A stretch of 64,000 nt of DNA from Blasia pusilla. Lineage: Eukaryota > Marchantiophyta > Marchantiopsida > Blasiales. Positions 1 to 11,800 of the stretch are shown piece after piece; the stretch's first letter is position 1, and every line of letters begins with the position of its first letter. A model generated the notes under the pieces. That model had not been told where the DNA came from. It worked only from the letters and a program-made list of their open reading frames with translations, and made no database searches. The stretch spans positions 18,290,001-18,354,000 of the forward strand of contig CM114274.1 of NCBI GenBank assembly GCA_050084515.1, read 5' to 3'. A program made the position numbers and the translations under genes.

Positions 1-451
1 GTCCATTAGAAAATGTGGAGTCAGAACCTTCTCCATCAGTTGGATATGAGGGAGGAGGGGGGCATGGAACTCATCTTGTTACAATCACCGAACAAGAAAC
101 ATGGGTTATTTATTGCCAAGTAAATACCCAGTAGAGAAAATTGACCAAAAAACTCCCAATAAGTACTTCGCAAAACAAAGTGTCTACTATCCTCACATTC
201 TCTATAAGAACTCATATCATCTAATTAAAATTTTCACATGCTTTGGGATCAATGATAGCATACACTTGGCCGTGCCCATGGTGGGCCAGGTTGGTTGGTA
301 GGCCAATGGTGTTGACCTCCCATCAATTGGGAAGGCTGAGTAGTAGGAGCCCATTGGTGTACTCCCATTGGGGCTTGTGACCAATTCATGCCACCGACCC
401 ATTTTTGTTGAACAATCAAGCTTGTTGGAGGATTTTGTTGACCCCATGGTG

Positions 452-840
452 TGTTGGATTCTCAACATCCACTTCTCGAAGCACCATTAATCCGATCGGC
501 CCCCTTGTATGAGGAGAATCCTAGATTGATGGTTCCAATTTCGACGTCGGAGGAGTCATAGTAATATGACGTAGGTGGTTTATGGAGTAGCGTTACTAGG
601 ATTATCTAATCCAAAAAAATTCTATTAATAGAAATGAAAAAAATCAGGTTAAAAACCCTAGTTTCCCAAGTAGTGAAATAGTCACAAGCCGCAGCGGTAG
701 CGCATGATCGTATGTCAAGTTATCTTCATGTTCTGGTTCCATCGAAGCTCTTCTGTGAGCGCACGGACGGACTAGGCCACTTTGTATCTCCAAGTTTTGT
801 AATAGATTTCAGTGATTTTGTCACTTTCTATTTTCTCACA
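452..840 (+). repeat. 5' LTR of Copia-A
   Basis: The LTR runs from TGTTGGATTCTC to TTTCTCACA, giving the usual TG and CA ends. It matches the 3' LTR along its length with scattered substitutions, which indicates an old insertion. It is 389 bp against 421 bp for the 3' copy; most of the difference is one palindromic block found only in the 3' LTR. Confidence 0.92.
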
Positions 841-852
841 TGGTATCAGAGC
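841..852 (+). promoter_or_regulatory. Copia-A primer-binding site (initiator tRNA-Met type)
   Basis: TGGTATCAGAGC directly abuts the CA end of the 5' LTR. This is the usual plant copia site complementary to the 3' end of initiator tRNA-Met. Confidence 0.9.
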
Positions 853-912
853 AGTAGGTTTTCCGTTATTTTGTATTTGGAAATCTAGTGTGTTTGCACA
901 AAATCTTGAGAG

Positions 913-3900
913 ATGGCTACTTCTTCGTCAGTTTGTGCTCGTCCTTCTCCGCTAGGTGAAGAGAAGTTAGATGGATCCAACTATATTTTGTGGAAGTTCA
1001 AAATTAGAACTATCCTTCAATCATTTGAGATCTGGGAGACGGCCACAAGGATCGATTTGAATCCACAAGCTACTTTGAGTTCTGCATGTTCACCTTCATC
1101 TAGTGATATTGATCCTATTGTATTAAAGGCATGGAAACCCAAAAAAATGTTAATGCTTTATATGCGATTGTCATGAATGTAACTGATTCAGTCATGACTC
1201 TCATTCAACATATGACCACATTTGTTGAGGCGTGGAACATTATGAAAAATCAGACTTAGATTTCAGAATTTGGAGAATCAACTTATCTCCGAGAAATTTT
1301 CAGAAGGAGAAAGTGTAGAGCAATTTTTGACAAGGATCAAGAATCTTCAAGAACAGATGGCGTCCGTAGGAATTTCAAAGTCTAGCAAAGATTTGGCATG
1401 TCAATGCATAAGGATTTTGCCTCCGAGGTATGACAGTGTGGTCACTACATTGAATACTTAAGTAAGACCCATGCGGCTTACTTTTGAACAATTTAGTGCA
1501 ATCTTGGTAGAAGAGGAAATGAGCTTCAAAGCAAGAGAGGGAAGTGATGCAGCATTTACTACCAACGTACAGAGAGGTAGAAATCAGGATTAGAGCTCAA
1601 ATGTCAAGAAGAAATTTCCAAGGAAAGCCTTCAAATTCTTTTATTATGGTAAGCTAGGTCATCTTATGAAAGATTGTAGAAAGAGGAGTCATGATGAGGA
1701 GAACGGTTGATTAAGACCTAAGAAGGAGTCTGGAAATTTTATAGAACTAGGAGAACATGAGGTAGATGTTTGGGTAGCAATCAAAGATTTTGGCACATAG
1801 GCAGAACATTCCACTAAGTCAAAGAGTGAAGATGCATGGATGCTCGATAGTGGAGCATCTAGGCATATCACGAGGATTGGTATAGCTCCTTACAGCCTCT
1901 CTAGGAGCCCATCGTTGTTACTGTTGGGAATAATGCAAAGTGCCATGTAGAAGGGAAAGATATAATTTCTTTAGTCTCACAAAAAGGAGATGAAAAGAAG
2001 TTAACTGATGTATTGTTCGTACTAGAGTTGAAGCGCAATTTGCTCTCAATAGCACTATTATGTGATTGCGACTTAGAAGTTTGTTTCAAGAAATCTAGAG
2101 CAGTCATTGAGGATGCCAATGGAAAAGTAGTGGATGAAAGTATATGACATGGAAATATCTACGAGTTGTATGCTTTCAGGACAAGTATAGGTACAAATCT
2201 TAACAGCAGTAAGTTGTGGCATGAAAGATTTGGTCACCTAAGCTTTCCCTTACTAAGAAAGATGCATAAATGTGGCATGGTTGCTGATTTACCAACAATT
2301 TCTAGAGTGTCAGATACATGTGAAGCGTGTATGATGGGCAAGAAACACCGAAAACCATTTCCACAAGAGTCTAGCAATAGAGCAAAGGTTTCACTAGAGC
2401 TGATACATGTTGACCTATGTGGAAAAATGAGAACAGTGGCATTAGGTGGTTCTTCCTACTTCTTTTTAGTTGTCAACGATTACAGCAGGAAGATGTGGGT
2501 GTATTTCCTTCGTGATAAGGAAAGGGCTTTTGGAAAATTTAAAGTATGGCAAAAGCTGGTTGAGAATGAGATAGGAAAGAAGGTACATAAGCTTCGCACC
2601 AATCGAGGAGGAGAATTCTTATCAACAGAGGGAGCATGGAATCAAGCGACAGCTAACCACGACACATACACCACTACAAAATGGAGTTTTTGAGCATCAA
2701 AACCGTATAGTGGTGGAGATGGCAAGATGTATGATGAAAGAAAAAGGTTTGACAAAAGGATTTTGGGCTAAAGTTGTTAATACTGCCGTTAACATTCTAA
2801 ATAGAAGTGCTACTAAGTTAGTGCAAGGTATAACTTCTCATCAAGCATACTTAGGTAAGGTACCATCAGTCCAACACTTTAGGACTTTTGGTAGTGAGTG
2901 CTTTGAACATATTCCTGAAGCATCCAGGACCAAGCTGGAGTCCAAGAGCATGAAGTGTATCTTTATGGAATATAGTGATGAGTCTAAAACTTATTGCCTA
3001 TGGTGTCTTGAGGCAAAGAAGATGCTTATGAGTCGTGATGTGGTGTTCTAGGAACAACTCGTCAAGTGGAGGATATGAGTGGTCCGTCTACATTATCATC
3101 AAACAAAGAGATAACCTACAAGAGCACACCATCAATGTTTATACGAGATCATCAAGAAGAAGAATTTGGTGATGATTACAAAGAGCAGCTTGCTCTTCCA
3201 CTATGGTCGTCATGCCCTAAGTGGATAAGGAAGCTCTTGGATGGTAAGGATCCATCAGCAACTAATGAAGTTGTTACACATCCAAGGAGATTGAAGAGAC
3301 TAGAGGAGCATTATAGAGCTTCCGCACATCTCGTCAACATGGCCTTGATGACTGAGGTCTTGAAGGTTTTTATTACTATGAGACTTTTGCTTCTACTGCA
3401 AGAATGACAACCATTCGAATTGTTCTAGCGATGGCAGGAACAAAATGTTGGTCTGTATACCAATACGATGTGAAGTTTGTCTTTCTGAACGGGAGTCTCA
3501 AGGAGAAGGTGTATATATCTCAACCACCAAGTTTAGAGACACCCGAATCAGAAGAGAAAGTGTGTTTGTTTCATTGAGCATTGTATGGGTTGAAGCAAGC
3601 CCCAAGGGTATGGTATCAACGAATAGATACATTCTTTTGAGAGAAGGGTCTTATTAAGAGTCTGTCAGAAGAAAATTTGTATGTGTTTTGCAAAGATGGG
3701 ATGTAAATGTTGATAGTCTTGTATGTGGATGATCTGATCATCACAAGAGACCACAGTGAGAAAATAGAGGAAATGAAGAAAGTGTTGAAATGTCAGATTT
3801 AGGTCTTTTGCATTACTTTATAGGGCTGGAGATTTGGCAACAGTCACATTCTATTTTTCTCTCTTAGCAAAAGTATGCTAGAGAAATCTTGAAGGCATTT

Positions 3901-4650
3901 GGGATGACCGAGTGTAAGGCAGTGGTCTCGCCAATGGAGGTAGAGTTGAAACTCTCAATGGAGGATGTTTCACCATTGGTAGATGAGAAGTTGTATAGAA
4001 AGCTTGTGGGCAGTTTGATATTTTTTTGCAACACTAGACCAGACATTAGCTTCATTATGGGACTGTTGAGTAGGTTTAACTAAGCCTTGTGAGAACCATT
4101 GGAAGGCAAGGATACGTGTGTTGAAGTACATCAAAGTCACTATGGAGTATGACATCACCTATGGAGTAAGGACGGAAATTAGAGCCTTTTATGACTCGGA
4201 TTGGGCAGGAGATTCAGATTCTCAGAGATCACTTTCGAGTTATAGCTTCTAGGTAGGATCAGGTGTGGTGTCATCTGTCAGCAAGAAGCAACCTATAGTG
4301 GCTCTTTCTTCTACCGAGGCACAGTACAAGGCGGCTTGTTATGCTTCTTGTGAAGCAGTATGGTTAAGATGGATATTGGAGGATATAGGAGAAGCACCAG
4401 AAAGTGCTACTGTAATATGGTGTGACAATCAGAGTTGCATTGCCATAGCACATAATCCTGTGTTTCATGCTCAAACAAAGCACATGGAGATCCAATATCA
4501 TTTTTTTTCGTGAGTTGATCGAGAGAGAGGTTTTGAAGTTAGTTTATTGTCTAACAGAGGATAACCATGTAGACATCTTCACGAAAGCTTTGAGCGGAGA
4601 TCACCTTCACCAACATCTGAAAGGGTCTTGGCATCGATCCAAGAAAGTAG
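913..4650 (+). pseudogene. Copia-A gag-pol polyprotein remnant
   Basis: Reading through stops and frame changes gives gag (913-1700; opening with the typical LDGSNYILWKFKI segment), a damaged zinc knuckle near 1635-1680 in which two Cys are Tyr, a protease DSGAS at about 1850, an integrase HHCC zinc domain (WHERFGHLS, then CEACMMGK) at 2215-2345, an integrase core to about 3050 in which the second acidic position reads NRG instead of DNG or DRG, a reverse transcriptase from 3400 with YVDD at 3721-3732, and RNase H with LSSTEAQY near 4300 and a CDNQS box. Stops at 1459-1461 and 1798-1800 stand where the family has Gln. There is also a frameshift within integrase near 2690 and several in reverse transcriptase. 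Non-functional. Confidence 0.9.
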
Positions 4651-4670
4651 TCCACATGAGAATGGATATT

Positions 4671-4679
4671 AAAGGGGGG
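4671..4679 (+). promoter_or_regulatory. Copia-A polypurine tract
   Basis: AAAGGGGGG abuts the 3' LTR, where plus-strand DNA synthesis is primed in LTR retroelements. The first two bases of the 3' LTR read GA where the 5' copy has TG. Confidence 0.8.
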
Positions 4680-5099
4680 ATTGCATTCTCAACGTCCACT
4701 TCTCTAAGCACCATTAATCTGATTGGTCCCCTTGTATGAGGAGAAGCCTAGATTGATGGTTCCGACTTAGACGTCGAAGGAGTCATAGTCATATGACGGA
4801 GATGGTTTATGGAGTAGCGTTACTAGGATTATCTAACCCTATATTGCATCAAGGTGCACGACACCTTGATGCGATATTTTTCTATTAATAGAAATGAAGA
4901 AAAATAGGTAAAAAACCCTAGTTTCCTGAGTAGTGAATAGTCAGGAACCGCAGCGGTAGCGCATGCTCATATATCGAGTTATCTCCATGTTCAGGTTCCA
5001 TCAAAGCGCTTCTGTGAGCGCACGGAGGGAGTAGGCCACTTTGTATCTCCAAGTTTTGTAATAGATTTCAGTGATTTTGTCAATTTCTAGTTTCTCACA
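4679..5099 (+). repeat. 3' LTR of Copia-A, with a private hairpin insertion
   Basis: It is collinear with the 5' LTR and ends TTTCTCACA. Bases 4842-4876 form an imperfect palindrome (15-bp arms, one mismatch, 5-base loop) absent from the 5' LTR and from the solo LTR at 14786-15173. The block must therefore have been gained after insertion, or by exchange with another family copy. Confidence 0.92.
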
Positions 5100-5104
5100 T
5101 GGTG

Positions 5105-5490
5105 ATGGAGGTGGGGCTGAGGAAGGAAGTTGTGGCATACCGTAAGATCCAGCTTGTAAATGATTCATCATTGATGGATGAAAATGAGACAAAAAGCATC
5201 CCACTCCCATTAGGCTATTCCTATGACTCCCACTTTCTTACCATATGGGATTAGGGCACATAGGATATTGCCAACCCATTTGCGGCCTCGCACGTGAACA
5301 AGGCTCTAGGCGTTTAGAATTTGCTTGAGAATCGAAAGATTCTTGTCCTCCAGAACCTGAAGCATGTCAAAACGTAATAAGTGTTAGTGCTTTGTACAAC
5401 TCGTGGAGATTCTATTCATAACCATGATAAGAGGAATCCTATATTCAATCATGAAAAAGGAAGTGGAAAATTTTAAGTAGTTATCCTCTC
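5105..5490 (-). other. 3'-proximal exon of the interrupted gene and flanking intron
   Basis: This part of the interrupted minus-strand gene holds the exon after the CTTCAG acceptor at about 5357 and the intron back to the donor near 5495. Nothing else is visible here. Confidence 0.35.
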
Positions 5491-6149
5491 AACCTGTTTG
5501 GAATGGGTTGTCGGTCCAAAGTCTTGGTTTTCAAGAGAACGATAAGGCGTGCCCTCATCATCATCAGATTGGAAATCCATATGTTTAGGTGGCAAATAAT
5601 CAAGATCTCTCACAGAATTATCCTTTGTGCTTTCAATCATACTAGGTAAGCTCTCCTTTGATCTCAACCTTGAACTTTGTTGCACTTCAACACCCTCTGC
5701 CACTACTACTCTAGAAGGGAAGGCTTTCCTGGTTGCCTTTGCTGGTTTCAGCCTAGCTTTCCAAACAAGCATTTCACCATTAATCATCTACAAGTAATCA
5801 AATCTTTCTGTTGTTTTCTATATACACGTGAAGTACACAGAAGAAAAAACATCATGATAGAAATGAAATTCATAGAATGCACATTATGCAAATGGGAGAA
5901 CTCCTTACTCTGCAAGAATATCACCAAGTAAGAATGCTTGTATTTTTTTTGTTTTCCCTTATCTTCCATGCACGTTCCTGGTCAATTGGGAAATCAGCAT
6001 CAAGGTCCCCATCCACGAGGATGAGGCTCTCAACTCCAGCAGAAGATGGAGTGTCTTCAAACTCATCGTCGCTGGTCATATGTTTTTTATCACTCAAATG
6101 GTCACTAGTCTCATTTTTAGCCTCACTAGAAGAAATCATGTAATATATG

Positions 6150-6680
6150 ACTAGACTCAATCATATACTATGGTAAATGACTTATTATGACTCATTACCA
6201 TTAGAGTCATATAAACCATGTCATTTACATGTAATGACTAAGATTACCAGGATGGTATGTGACTAGAGTCATGCGGTAAAGAGTTTTATATATATATATA
6301 AGAATGACTAATCAGTCGCCATATATTAACACGTTGGCATCTTACGTGGCAATATGACTTCCACCTAGAGCAATCCTAGTTCGACACGTGTAATGACTGA
6401 GTCATAAAAGCCTACACCATGATGACTAGGATCTAGCTGAACAAATGTTTGACTTACATGTGTCTCCATCTAAATTTGACATGTGGATTAAATGAGTCAG
6501 TCATATATTCCATGTCAGATACTGACTAGGATTTTCATGGACAAACCACACATTGCCATGTGGTGTCAAATAAGTACGTGAAACGTGGAGGAAATGACTG
6601 AGTCATATGTACGGACGAGGATTCTATTAAACGTGTATTTTTCTGACATGTGTCCTTGCTGAGTATACTGATAACTTGTA
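6150..6680. repeat. Degenerate ~100-bp tandem repeat with AP-1/GCN4-like palindromes
   Basis: About four diverged units of roughly 85-105 bp begin near 6303, 6393, 6492 and 6594. Each starts with a form of ATGACTGAGTCAT (exact at 6393-6405 and 6594-6606, its mirror ATGAGTCAGTCAT at 6492-6504) and most contain an ACGTG-containing element further on. The segment from 6150 has looser GACTNNNGTCAT copies and a short TA run near 6286-6300. TGAGTCA and CACGTG are classical bZIP half-site combinations, but no promoter or gene is evident, so a regulatory role is unproven. Confidence 0.55.
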
Positions 6681-6682
6681 AA

Positions 6683-6787
6683 GTAATACGTATAACTCTC
6701 TTAGTCATATGCATGAATATTATAGTTATATGTGGAACTCTGCCAGTCATACGTATTACTATGGTAGTCATATGTATGATTGGATGT
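6683..6787. repeat. 21-bp tandem repeat array, copy 1 (five units)
   Basis: Units start at 6683, 6704, 6725, 6746 and 6767, each exactly 21 bp. Each has a 15-bp near-palindromic core of the type GTCATATGTATGATT followed by six variable bases. The same unit forms the array at 15486-15670. Because 21 is a multiple of three, the array stays open in some frames and makes spurious 7-residue-period reading frames. Confidence 0.8.
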
Positions 6788-6837
6788 TAAGCAAACTAAG
6801 TATGATTTTTACATGTGTTCGGAATTTTCCATTGCAG

Positions 6838-8796
6838 AAAACAGGAATTCATAATCTTCCTCCTGATGATTCTATCATTAATAATGCATTGTTGGAAGTG
6901 CACTATTATTTGCGTGATCAAGGAAAAAGATTTTTTGGTTTTCCAGACATGCCTCAAGCCAATTTCAACAGCATTCACTCACGTTCAAACTTAGAGGAAC
7001 AAGAGCTAGGGTATGATATCGAGGATTTGTATGAACAAATACAATTGGGAGAAGCATCTTTGACTGAAGGACAACGTGTTATTTGGGATGCTATTCACGA
7101 TGAACTTGATCAAATATGTGTGAATGCTATACCATCTCCAAGAATATTTTTCATTGATGAGCTAGGTGGAACAAGAAAGACATTTCTATACAATCTTCTC
7201 CTTGCTAGTGTAAGGAATGCGGCCGGTATAGCTTTGGCCGTAGCATCTTCCGAAATAGCTGCTCTATTGTTAGACGGAGGACGTACTACACATTCACGCT
7301 TCAAGATCCCCATCAATCTTCATGAGAGCTCTACTTGCAAGTAAGTGCCTTATACATTTAATGTTCAATTAGAATTCAGTCAGCATTTACTATACACGTA
7401 GTTGAAATCGCCAAGTATTACGCTTTCTAATATACTTTCATGTGTCATTTGTAGTGTATTGGTCAATAGTGATGGAGCACGTCTTATACGTGATGCGATG
7501 CTCATTATATGAGACGAAGCACCTATGCCTCATCGTCATGCATTTGAGGCAGTGAACCGCACTTTACAAGATATCATGGGAGTGGTCTCCGATGATCTAC
7601 GATAAATACCATTCGGCGACAAAGTCATAATATTTGGTGGTGACTTTCGTCAAGTTTTGCTTGTGGTTTGTCATGGAGATCGTACAAAAATAATTCAAGC
7701 CACTAAAAAGTGATCATCTCTATGGTCTTATGTAAAGGTGATGAAATTGACAACAAACATGCGAGTTCAAAAGTTGAAAGGTCATTTGCGTGTTGAACAA
7801 CAAGCTTTTGCTGATTGGTTATTAGAGGTGGGAGAGGGTCGTGTACCTTTGCAAACTCATATGGGAGAAGACTATATAAGATTGCCGCCCAGAATGGTTA
7901 CTAAGAGTAATAAAATATTCGATCTTATCCATATTATCTATGGAATATCTCAGAACCGATTCCAAGATATTAATTTCTTGAGAGATACAACTATTTTGAC
8001 ACCAAGGAATAGAGATGTTGATGAGATAAATGCAAATGTCATCTCACAATCTCCTAGAGAGGTAATACTAATTTTCCATCAATTCTTTAAGAATGAGCTT
8101 TGATTATGTACTTTTGAATAGAAATTTAACTTTATTTTAATCTAATTAAATTGTTATTTATTGGTATAGAAACATATATACCTCAGTGTGGATTCTATTC
8201 CGAATGAGGAGAGAAGCCATATATATCCCACAGATTTTTTGAACACATGCTTGCCTTCTAGACTACCGCCACATCGTTTGTGTTTGAAGATTGGTGCACC
8301 TATCATGATGTTACAAAACATGAATGGATCACATGGACAAGCAAATGGGACAAGCTTGGTAATTCGTGAATTTATGCAACATTGTATAAATGCTGAAATT
8401 ATCATCGGAAAAAATATTGGAGATCGAGTTTTTATTCCACATATCCCATTGATTGTATCTGATTCCGGTTTGTCATTTGGTCTACGTAAGTTTTAATTCT
8501 CTATTCGTCCCGCTTTTGCAATGACTATTAATTAATTTTGAAATCAAATTCTTAAAAAAATAGAAATTTATTTGCCGCATTCTATTTTCTCTCCTAATCA
8601 ATTATATGTAGTATTATTTAAGATAGGAGAGAAGAATTCCACCCGCATTACAATTGGTAATGATAAAATTCAAAGACGAGAGGCCACTACACACGAAATG
8701 AAATATATAAACAAATATTTTATATATAATTCCCTTTTGCATATTTATGTAACAACCTCTTACATCGGTGCATCGCAAGGGCACCGTCTATACTAG
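6838..8796 (+). pseudogene. Helitron Rep/helicase remnant (PIF1-like helicase part)
   Basis: The segment encodes the PIF1-type helicase half of a plant Helitron protein. An N-terminal part with LTEGQRVIWDAI leads into a damaged Walker A (IDELGGTRKTF, where the family has a GPGGTGKT type loop), then IALAVASSEIAALLL and a TTHSRFKIPI segment. After a gap at 7342-7455, a Walker B region (DEAPMPHRHAF) is broken by an upstream TGA at about 7512. GGDFRQVL near 7637 is motif III. The 7738-8100 and 8170-8490 segments match the conserved C-terminal half (MTTNMR-like, LTPRNRDVDEIN, IGAPIMMLQN). No Rep endonuclease domain is present here, so the element is 5'-truncated or its first part was replaced. Inactive. 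Confidence 0.85.
8766..8796 (+). mobile_element. Helitron 3' terminus
   Basis: A 6-bp stem CGGTGC/GCACCG (8766-8771 and 8781-8786) encloses ATCGCAAGG and is followed 6 bp later by CTAG (8793-8796) and a host T. This is the Helitron 3' end arrangement: short GC-rich hairpin, then CTRR, inserted before T. It lies downstream of the helicase remnant in the expected orientation. Confidence 0.85.
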
Positions 8797-8871
8797 TGGA
8801 GCGTTTTCTCTCTGCTCTGTAACGGATTCATAATCTATCGCTACCTGAACTATTGAGCACTTACAGATCTG

Positions 8872-11800
8872 CTAGTGCCTTTCCTGCTTGTTTTCGATTT
8901 CCTTCGCTTTCAACTCGAGCTCTTTCTGTACTTGGGTTTGAGTAGTCTGGCCGTCTTTAACAACGGTAACCCAAGGATTGCCTGTCGTAGCACACACTTG
9001 ATCCGGATAGCTAACATTGTCTGGGAGAATCGGGATTGATGCTGTCTGAACTGCCTTGGCCTTGAACCTTTGCAATCTTGACGCTAAACTCATGGGTGTC
9101 GGAAGCTGCGGAGATTCACCAGGAGCCTGCGTCGCGGACGACGAAGAAGCAGGGGACGCGGAAGTGGACGACGGGATTACATATCCCGGACTCAATTTTT
9201 GTGTGGCTTCCTCGTCTTCGGGGATGACATTCAGCTTAAGGGGGAGTTTTTTAAAACATTCATTCCGCAGCTGTCGCCGTTCGATAATAACTTCTACCTT
9301 TCTCATCTTATGGGAAGTCTCACGTGTTCCGTCCTCCTCCGTGATAGTTTGAGTGGACGAGGGCGGACCAGGGAACTGGACTCCTGCTTCTGCCTGAAGT
9401 TCTTGAGCTGTCTTGATGCGTTCTGGCGTCATCCATAGAGACATGGAATCTACTGGCATGTCGCGCTTTTCGAATTTGGGTCGATTAGGCTCTGTTCTGA
9501 CGACTTCTTCCAAAGCCGTTTCCCAGATCTTTGCTGGTGTCCTGCACTTGGGCACGGAATCTGTTGCAGACAAATCTTTCCGCATCCGATAATTCATCAT
9601 TTCGTTTTGAGGCACACTTTCTGGTACCGGATCCTGGGCCACACTTTGAACAATTTTCTCTGTTTCCTTTCTTGCCAGGTCGGTCATGTGTTCCCTGAGC
9701 TGGGCTGGAGTTATGCGCCAGTTTAAAGAGTCTGCAGGGAGTTGATGCGATCTGTAAGTAGGTAAGTCCGACAGCTTGCCCAGCATACTAGAGGTAGGTG
9801 GTAGTCTTGGTTGTCTGTTCGGGGGTCTACAGGGGATCTTACCATGGGAACTAGGAGACTCTGAAATTGGAAGTGGTCCCGGATTTCCCGTTCCACTAGT
9901 AGTGCCGCTGCGCTGCGCTGCTAATTTTGAATTATCACTGTTCGAACATAGCTGCGATGCAGTTGGAGAGGATGGAGACCTTTCCTGAGCATCTGAGAGT
10001 GCGGAACCCGGGATGAGAAGAGGTGGCCGGACAGAAGACGTCCGCGACGGAGAGCGTGAAGATTGAGACTGTAGCCCTCTTGACGTCGCCTGCTGTGCAC
10101 CTGGGTTACTAGATGGACTGGGACTAGGCGATGTCGATGGAGAATCTAAGCTGGAGGTTTGAGACGATGGTGACAATTCCTGAACCAGAATAGACGAAGG
10201 TTGTGGCGTAACTGTAGAACTTGATGGAAAAGAAGAATCCGGTGGTGGTTCACTTTCTGGGATTGACGAGTTTCCCATCGCTGAAACGGGACAAAGTGGT
10301 GGCGATGGGTCGGAAGACCGGGAAGGTGATGTACTCGTTGAGGCAGGAGGTGAATATCCCAAGAGAGTTCTAAGAATAACCTCTTTACAAGGAGTGGATG
10401 ACGATGGTGCAGGCCTTAGGCATGCTGGGCAAATAGGCGACTTGTCTGGATCAGGGTTTCTCCTGACGATTGCTCTCAACCCGCAATCGCAGTTGATCGC
10501 TCGCCACTCACAGACGTCCACATTTAGTTTTCTCCTCCATGTTTTCGGTGAACCCTCAGCCTTCAAACCAACTTCAGATGTTTCCATTCCTGGAGCTGAA
10601 GCTGGAAGCCCTTCTCTACGATCATCGCTCCACGTCGCATCGCCGTCGGGCCCACTCCAGTTCTCAGGCAACAATTTCGCCGCTGGACTGGGAGAACCCC
10701 GGGAAGGGGAAATATGAAGTGAAAGTTGTTGACAAAAAGGACACTTTACAGGCCTAGTTTGGTCTTCCTTGTCAATTCTTATCTCCACAAACCCTACAAA
10801 ACCACATTCGCAAGCCATGGATTTCCATTCCCGATTGTGAGTTTCCTGACAGATAGGACACAAACTCGACCTGCTGCGCTGTACAGATTGCTCGAAACAA
10901 TTCAAATGACAAGAGTGGTTGCAGTCCCACGGGGTATGCGCTTCCATTGGAGTCATTCCCAGGAAGCAGATAGAGCAAGGGCTGATACACTGCGGAGGGT
11001 GGTATAGATGTCTGTGTGCCAAATGGGCCGGAGTCACGAGATACAGACGATTTTTTCGGCATGGAGGCGTCAGAAGAAGCTTATCCTTCAAAATCTCGAC
11101 TTCTTGAAGAGTAGCAAGGAGAGGCTTACCCTGCTCCTGGCCTACGTTCGCAGCTCCTGTAGATCCTTGTGAATCGGCAGACACTACAGTGGCTGCCAAG
11201 GAGGAGAGACCTTGAAGATCATCGTCCAGCTTTCTCAAATGACAATACATAAGCTCGGTGGGTACGTTGACAGTGATCTGTAGATGTGGAACCCACGCTT
11301 TGATCCCTCTACTGGTTAGCTTCCGCACACGTGCGAACACCCAAGAATGTCGATCACGCTTTATTATTACCACCTCTCCCACCTTGTACTCGGACAAGCT
11401 CACACGGCGTCTCGGTGGAGGTATTATGCAAATTTTTCGATTCGCTTCTCCCGAACCTAGGGACATGTGCTCGCCATGGCCTCCTTTCTGTAATCGCAAC
11501 CTTTCTGGGGCCTGCGGAGCCTCAAAATTCCTGGCAGGGTCTCCTCCTGACGTCGAGATCTTCGAGTGCTGAGCTGGTCGTGATTGAGCACCACTGCCTT
11601 GGGCTTCTACTCGCACTCGTCCTGCTGCTGTTTTTACCACTTGTCCCTCGAAATTCTTGTCGCCGTCTCGTCCGGATTCTCGATTTCCTCCCGAGGTGAA
11701 CAGCTTCCCAGATGGTCCTGCCTCAAACTTTCCTTCTTTCTGCTCTTCTGAAGTTTCTGAGGCTTTCGCTAATTTCTCTCGTCCTCCTCCTGGAATTTCT

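Larger units (their letters stand above)
447..5104 (+). mobile_element. Copia-A: full-length, degenerate Ty1/copia LTR retrotransposon
   Basis: Two long direct repeats (452-840 and 4679-5099) flank a gag-pol remnant in the order gag, protease, integrase, reverse transcriptase, RNase H, which is the copia order. A 5-bp target duplication TGGTG lies at 447-451 and 5100-5104. The primer-binding site starts directly after the 5' LTR and a polypurine tract lies directly before the 3' LTR. The element cannot be autonomous because every domain carries stops or frameshifts. A solo LTR of the same family is at 14786-15173. Confidence 0.93.
249..6143 (-). pseudogene. Unrecognised multi-exon minus-strand gene split by the Copia-A insertion
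   Basis: Minus-strand coding-like segments lie at about 6143-5930, 5787-5498 and 5357-5105, and resume at 446-249 beyond the retroelement. The 5787 segment follows a TTGTAG acceptor and ends in CAG followed by GTTGAG; the next starts after CTTCAG. When the element and one copy of its target duplication are set aside, the frame reads through the junction without a shift, from a Ser/Pro-rich stretch into a Gln/Trp/Pro/Met-rich stretch. The first segment is acidic and Ser-rich, the second is Lys/Arg-rich then acidic. A stop at about 5250 coincides with a GTAAGA donor-like site, so the exon map is incomplete. I do not recognise the family. It could be a host gene or the product of another mobile element, and it is probably dead because the element sits in an exon. 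Confidence 0.4.
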
